From assembly GCA_014084085.1 (NCBI GenBank), contig NPFB01000205.1:1-17549 (forward strand): DNA of 17,549 bases, read 5' to 3'. Below the pieces are notes generated by a model, which worked only from the letters and a program-made list of their open reading frames with translations, ran no database searches and was not told the origin of the DNA. Shown one piece after another: positions 14,729 to 17,549 of this stretch. Numbering within the stretch: the first letter of the stretch is position 1; every line of letters begins with the position of its first letter. A program made the translations under genes and the position numbers. The stretch comes from Hondaea fermentalgiana. Taxonomy: Eukaryota; Sar; Bigyra; Thraustochytrida; Thraustochytriidae.

Positions 14729-17431
14729 ATGAGGATTCTTGTTGTCGATACTGGGCGAGCAAAGCGCGAAAGCGCAGCATCGGTCCCACCGATGGGCGCG
14801 TCGTGGGTGGACGCGGTGCTGGGCGCGCTGGGCTCGGCGGTGCTCGGGCTGGTAGGCTTCCTGGCGCTCTGTCTGGTGGTGGGTGTGCTGCGCGAGGCGC
14901 GGACGACAGTCGCGGACTCGCGATGGTTCAAGAAGGCCTTCTCCCGACTCGAGGGCGCCCGTTCCCGCCAGGGCGCTGCTACGCTGCGTGGTGAGACGGA
15001 GTCGGGAGAGCACGCGCGGGGGCCGTCGACACACAACCTCAAGGAGAAAATCCAAAAGGTCATGAAAGGCAGTAAGAATCCGAATCAGACCAAGAAGGCG
15101 GCGACCCTTCATCAGGATTTGCACGTTCACACCGCGACGCAGGCGGCCCAGTACCAGCAGCAGGATCACAATCACCAGAAAGACGCGATCCAAAACCCAC
15201 AACACCAGGTCAATGGTGGGCGTAGAGGAGCCCTTTCTTCGTACAATAGTAGCACAAGCAGTAGACCGGCGTCGGCGGCGTCGCGAAGAGCGCTGCAACC
15301 GCCTTCGCAGGACGCGGTGCCGTTTCAGCCAGAAAGCGACGCAAGCTCTCTGCTTGAGCGAGCTTCCACGCCACCGCAGGCCTCCATGTCCTCCTCTGCC
15401 GCTGCGACTTCCTCTTCGGGATTAAATCTCTCTGCGCGGAGGAATGTGGCTGCTGCAACTGCAGCAAAGCGGCGCCTCTTTGGGAATCAGGGCGGCGTGT
15501 CAGTGACGGGGCCAAGAGGTTCTACGCCGACCGCGTCGGACGTCATGGGCCCGCCTTTGCACCCTCAAAGTGCCGACGCCAAATCGTCGAGACGTCGACC
15601 GCCTCCAACGGGACTTGGAAGCGCCGGTGGTAGCGAGCGGCAAAGATTCAAGGAACGGGCACGTGCCGTTTCCTCCAAGTTTAAGCGCGCACCGCGGCCT
15701 CCTCGACAGAGCTGGAGTGCCTTTGTTCAGCGGCAAGCCACGAACGGAAACTCTTCGGACGAAGACGACGACGATTTGACTCATGACTGCTCGCAACTGC
15801 ACGCGCGACAGGGAGACACTGACGATGAGGGTGATGTGACCCAGCATGGGTCCGCAGGAACAATTTCGACGCCGAGTTTAACGAGGGATGTGGAAGTTCA
15901 TGGTTGCCAGACCTGTGACATCGAGGCCGACTCGCCAAATACAGAAGCGGGGCGATTGCAAGAGTCGGCTTTTGTCTATTTTGCAAAATCAACACTGGTG
16001 GCCGTGCTCCTTGGCGTCATGGCGCTCTGCCTTTTACTCTCGCTGCTTTGTCTTGACGCTGACAATGAGGTGGAAGCGGAGGCGGCTGCAACGCACACGC
16101 TAGCAGAAACTGGCACTTTCGAAGCCATGCGCGCCTGCATGGCCAAAACGCAAAAAGCTCGATTTTCCTCGGCTCAAAATGAGTGCGCCGCCTTTTCTTC
16201 GCTAGCGGCCTTCCGGCAAGGTACTCGAAGCATTTCTTTTCTTGGATGTGTGTGCGAACAGATTGTCTGGCCTTGGGCCCCATCGCTGGTGAAGGGGCCC
16301 GTGGACGCCTTTCTGGCTTCGTTAAAGGCGTCCTCCTCGGTGCAGAGCGCGGGCCTCGCTGCGTTGAGTGTTGCCTTGGGAGTCGTCAAAGTTTTGGCTA
16401 TGCTCAAGGACTTGCTCATCAAATTCTGCATGCACGTTGCATCGTCGGCGACCCACCACATGCTTACAAAATCTCATCAGGGTGAGACTTTCGTCGCAGA
16501 AGGAGAAGGAGGAGGAGGAGAAGCGCCGCAGGAGGGCGTTGGTCGCCTTTTCTTCTCGGGTGGAATATTTATGACGGTGGCTGTGGCAATTGTAGCAGCC
16601 AGCAGACTATCATACAAGGAGATTGTGGCATGCATGGGAATTAACGTCAGCAAAAAGAGCGACGACAAAGCTGACGCAGAACGTGAAACAATTGTGCCGC
16701 ACGATAGCCCGCCGAGTGCGCAAGCGAATGACAGAGGCTCTGATAAGGGGGCCACTTCTGATTTTGGCGACTTGAATGGACGAAAAGACGAAGATTATGC
16801 AGCCGCTGTCTTTTCTGATGCGCATGGCAACACAAAAGTGAACCTTGCAGATGATGGCATCGTGGCGGGTGGGGGTGACTTTAACCAAGCTTCTGATGAA
16901 TCTCTAGATCACGGCCCAGACTCGCACGATAGCGTCTCGTGGGACAATCTGAGTCGAACCGTTTCGCGGGACCTTTACGTTGCATCTGCCTACGCCGGGA
17001 CTGGCAATGGCTCTCAAGGTCGAAAATTCCGTCTCGGGCGCACGGAAAGCTCACCGGAACCTCAGAGCGCGCTGCAGCGGTCCAGAGATAGGTTCCCCTT
17101 TATGGGACATAGTCAACCAGACATTCAGTTGCTGGCGAGTTCATACTCGAATGCGTCAGCTCCGGTGATCTCCGGGAAACTTCAGGGACTCTCTGCAGGT
17201 GGCAGCGAGACATCGCAAGAAACCTCGCTGGACCCCCCTTCTCTCGAAAGCAAGCGCCTCGAGGCTGAGCGATTCCGTATCGAGCGTCTCCACGAGCGTC
17301 TGCAACAATCCATGGATCGAATTTCCCGCTCGCTGCATGTACCTCGCGACGACGAGAGTCTCAGCACTGTCCGCGAGTCTTTCAAGAGCGTCGAAAGTTC
17401 TCTCTGCTACCGCAGAGGCCTTCGATCGTAG
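14729..17431 (+). CDS. Predicted four-segment membrane protein of unknown family
   Basis: A 900-residue protein. Hydrophobic segments lie at about 29-54, 415-442, 538-562 and 607-628. The first could be a signal anchor. A long Ser/Ala/Gln-rich disordered region (about 75-410) separates the first two. Between segments 2 and 3 lies a stretch of about 95 residues with several cysteines (A-C-M, N-E-C-A, G-C-V-C-E), possibly disulphide-bonded on the non-cytosolic side. The C-terminal 270 residues are polar and acidic, with a short charged coil at 839-870. Met22 (14792, ATGG) is an alternative start giving a cleaner N-terminal anchor; context at 14729 is weak (T at -3). I recognise no domain. The even number of segments would put both ends on the same side. 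A transporter role is not supported, since no conserved polar membrane residues were seen. Confidence 0.7.
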   Translation: MRILVVDTGRAKRESAASVPPMGASWVDAVLGALGSAVLGLVGFLALCLVVGVLREARTTVADSRWFKKAFSRLEGARSRQGAATLRGETESGEHARGPSTHNLKEKIQKVMKGSKNPNQTKKAATLHQDLHVHTATQAAQYQQQDHNHQKDAIQNPQHQVNGGRRGALSSYNSSTSSRPASAASRRALQPPSQDAVPFQPESDASSLLERASTPPQASMSSSAAATSSSGLNLSARRNVAAATAAKRRLFGNQGGVSVTGPRGSTPTASDVMGPPLHPQSADAKSSRRRPPPTGLGSAGGSERQRFKERARAVSSKFKRAPRPPRQSWSAFVQRQATNGNSSDEDDDDLTHDCSQLHARQGDTDDEGDVTQHGSAGTISTPSLTRDVEVHGCQTCDIEADSPNTEAGRLQESAFVYFAKSTLVAVLLGVMALCLLLSLLCLDADNEVEAEAAATHTLAETGTFEAMRACMAKTQKARFSSAQNECAAFSSLAAFRQGTRSISFLGCVCEQIVWPWAPSLVKGPVDAFLASLKASSSVQSAGLAALSVALGVVKVLAMLKDLLIKFCMHVASSATHHMLTKSHQGETFVAEGEGGGGEAPQEGVGRLFFSGGIFMTVAVAIVAASRLSYKEIVACMGINVSKKSDDKADAERETIVPHDSPPSAQANDRGSDKGATSDFGDLNGRKDEDYAAAVFSDAHGNTKVNLADDGIVAGGGDFNQASDESLDHGPDSHDSVSWDNLSRTVSRDLYVASAYAGTGNGSQGRKFRLGRTESSPEPQSALQRSRDRFPFMGHSQPDIQLLASSYSNASAPVISGKLQGLSAGGSETSQETSLDPPSLESKRLEAERFRIERLHERLQQSMDRISRSLHVPRDDESLSTVRESFKSVESSLCYRRGLRS

Positions 17432-17549
17432 AGCAGGCACACAAGTTTCGTTGAACTTTTTCTTTGTGCGTCAAGGAATTCTTCTTCGAAAGGAGCTTTG
17501 CGCTGCGTCGCATTGAATGTGTAGCTTCCCAGCATTAAGTGGGGGGGGG
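17432..17549. other. 3' flank and contig edge with G9
   Basis: The 118 bp after the membrane-protein stop end in nine G residues at 17541-17549. This looks like an assembly edge or sequencing homopolymer artefact. No gene was seen. Confidence 0.6.

Overview
The window looks like nuclear DNA from a compact, intron-poor, GC-leaning unicellular eukaryote. Long open frames of about 470 to 1440 codons are uninterrupted, starts have an A or G at -3, and there are no ribosome-binding sites or operons. Content is eukaryotic: a RING-CH domain, a secreted L-type lectin with FN3 and IPT-like modules, a CCDC112-like centriolar-satellite protein, a very long coiled-coil protein and serine-rich disordered tails. 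The ciliary flavour, microsatellites and short gene spacing would fit a flagellated protist such as a thraustochytrid or other stramenopile. That is inference; nothing here fixes the species. The G9 run at the right edge suggests a contig end.

Layout: (1) 1-1642: a poorly resolved gene on + whose best frame (292-999) ends in a RING-CH domain lacking its last zinc ligands, followed by about 640 bp without a convincing gene. (2) 1643-4495, minus: a secreted multidomain L-type lectin protein. (3) 4496-4729: a short divergent promoter with two palindromes. (4) 4730-7096, plus: a CCDC112-like protein. (5) 7097-7860: a spacer with a CAGG microsatellite. (6) 7861-12171, plus: a coiled-coil protein of about 1436 residues with a C-terminal degenerate WW-like motif. 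(7) 12172-12470: a short convergent gap with a doubtful small ORF. (8) 12471-13871, minus: a protein built from repeated D-I-[ED]-G motifs and [ND]PLxPxY motifs. (9) 13872-14728: a divergent intergenic region with an X-box-like palindrome and small hairpins. (10) 14729-17431, plus: a four-segment membrane protein of unknown family.

The strongest theme is that three consecutive genes (CCDC112-like, giant coiled coil, D-I-E-G repeat protein) could all be structural or cilium/centrosome proteins. Only the CCDC112 assignment rests on recognisable family motifs. The D-I-E-G repeat protein and the four-segment membrane protein are the most likely undescribed families. No rRNA, tRNA, CRISPR array or mobile element was seen.
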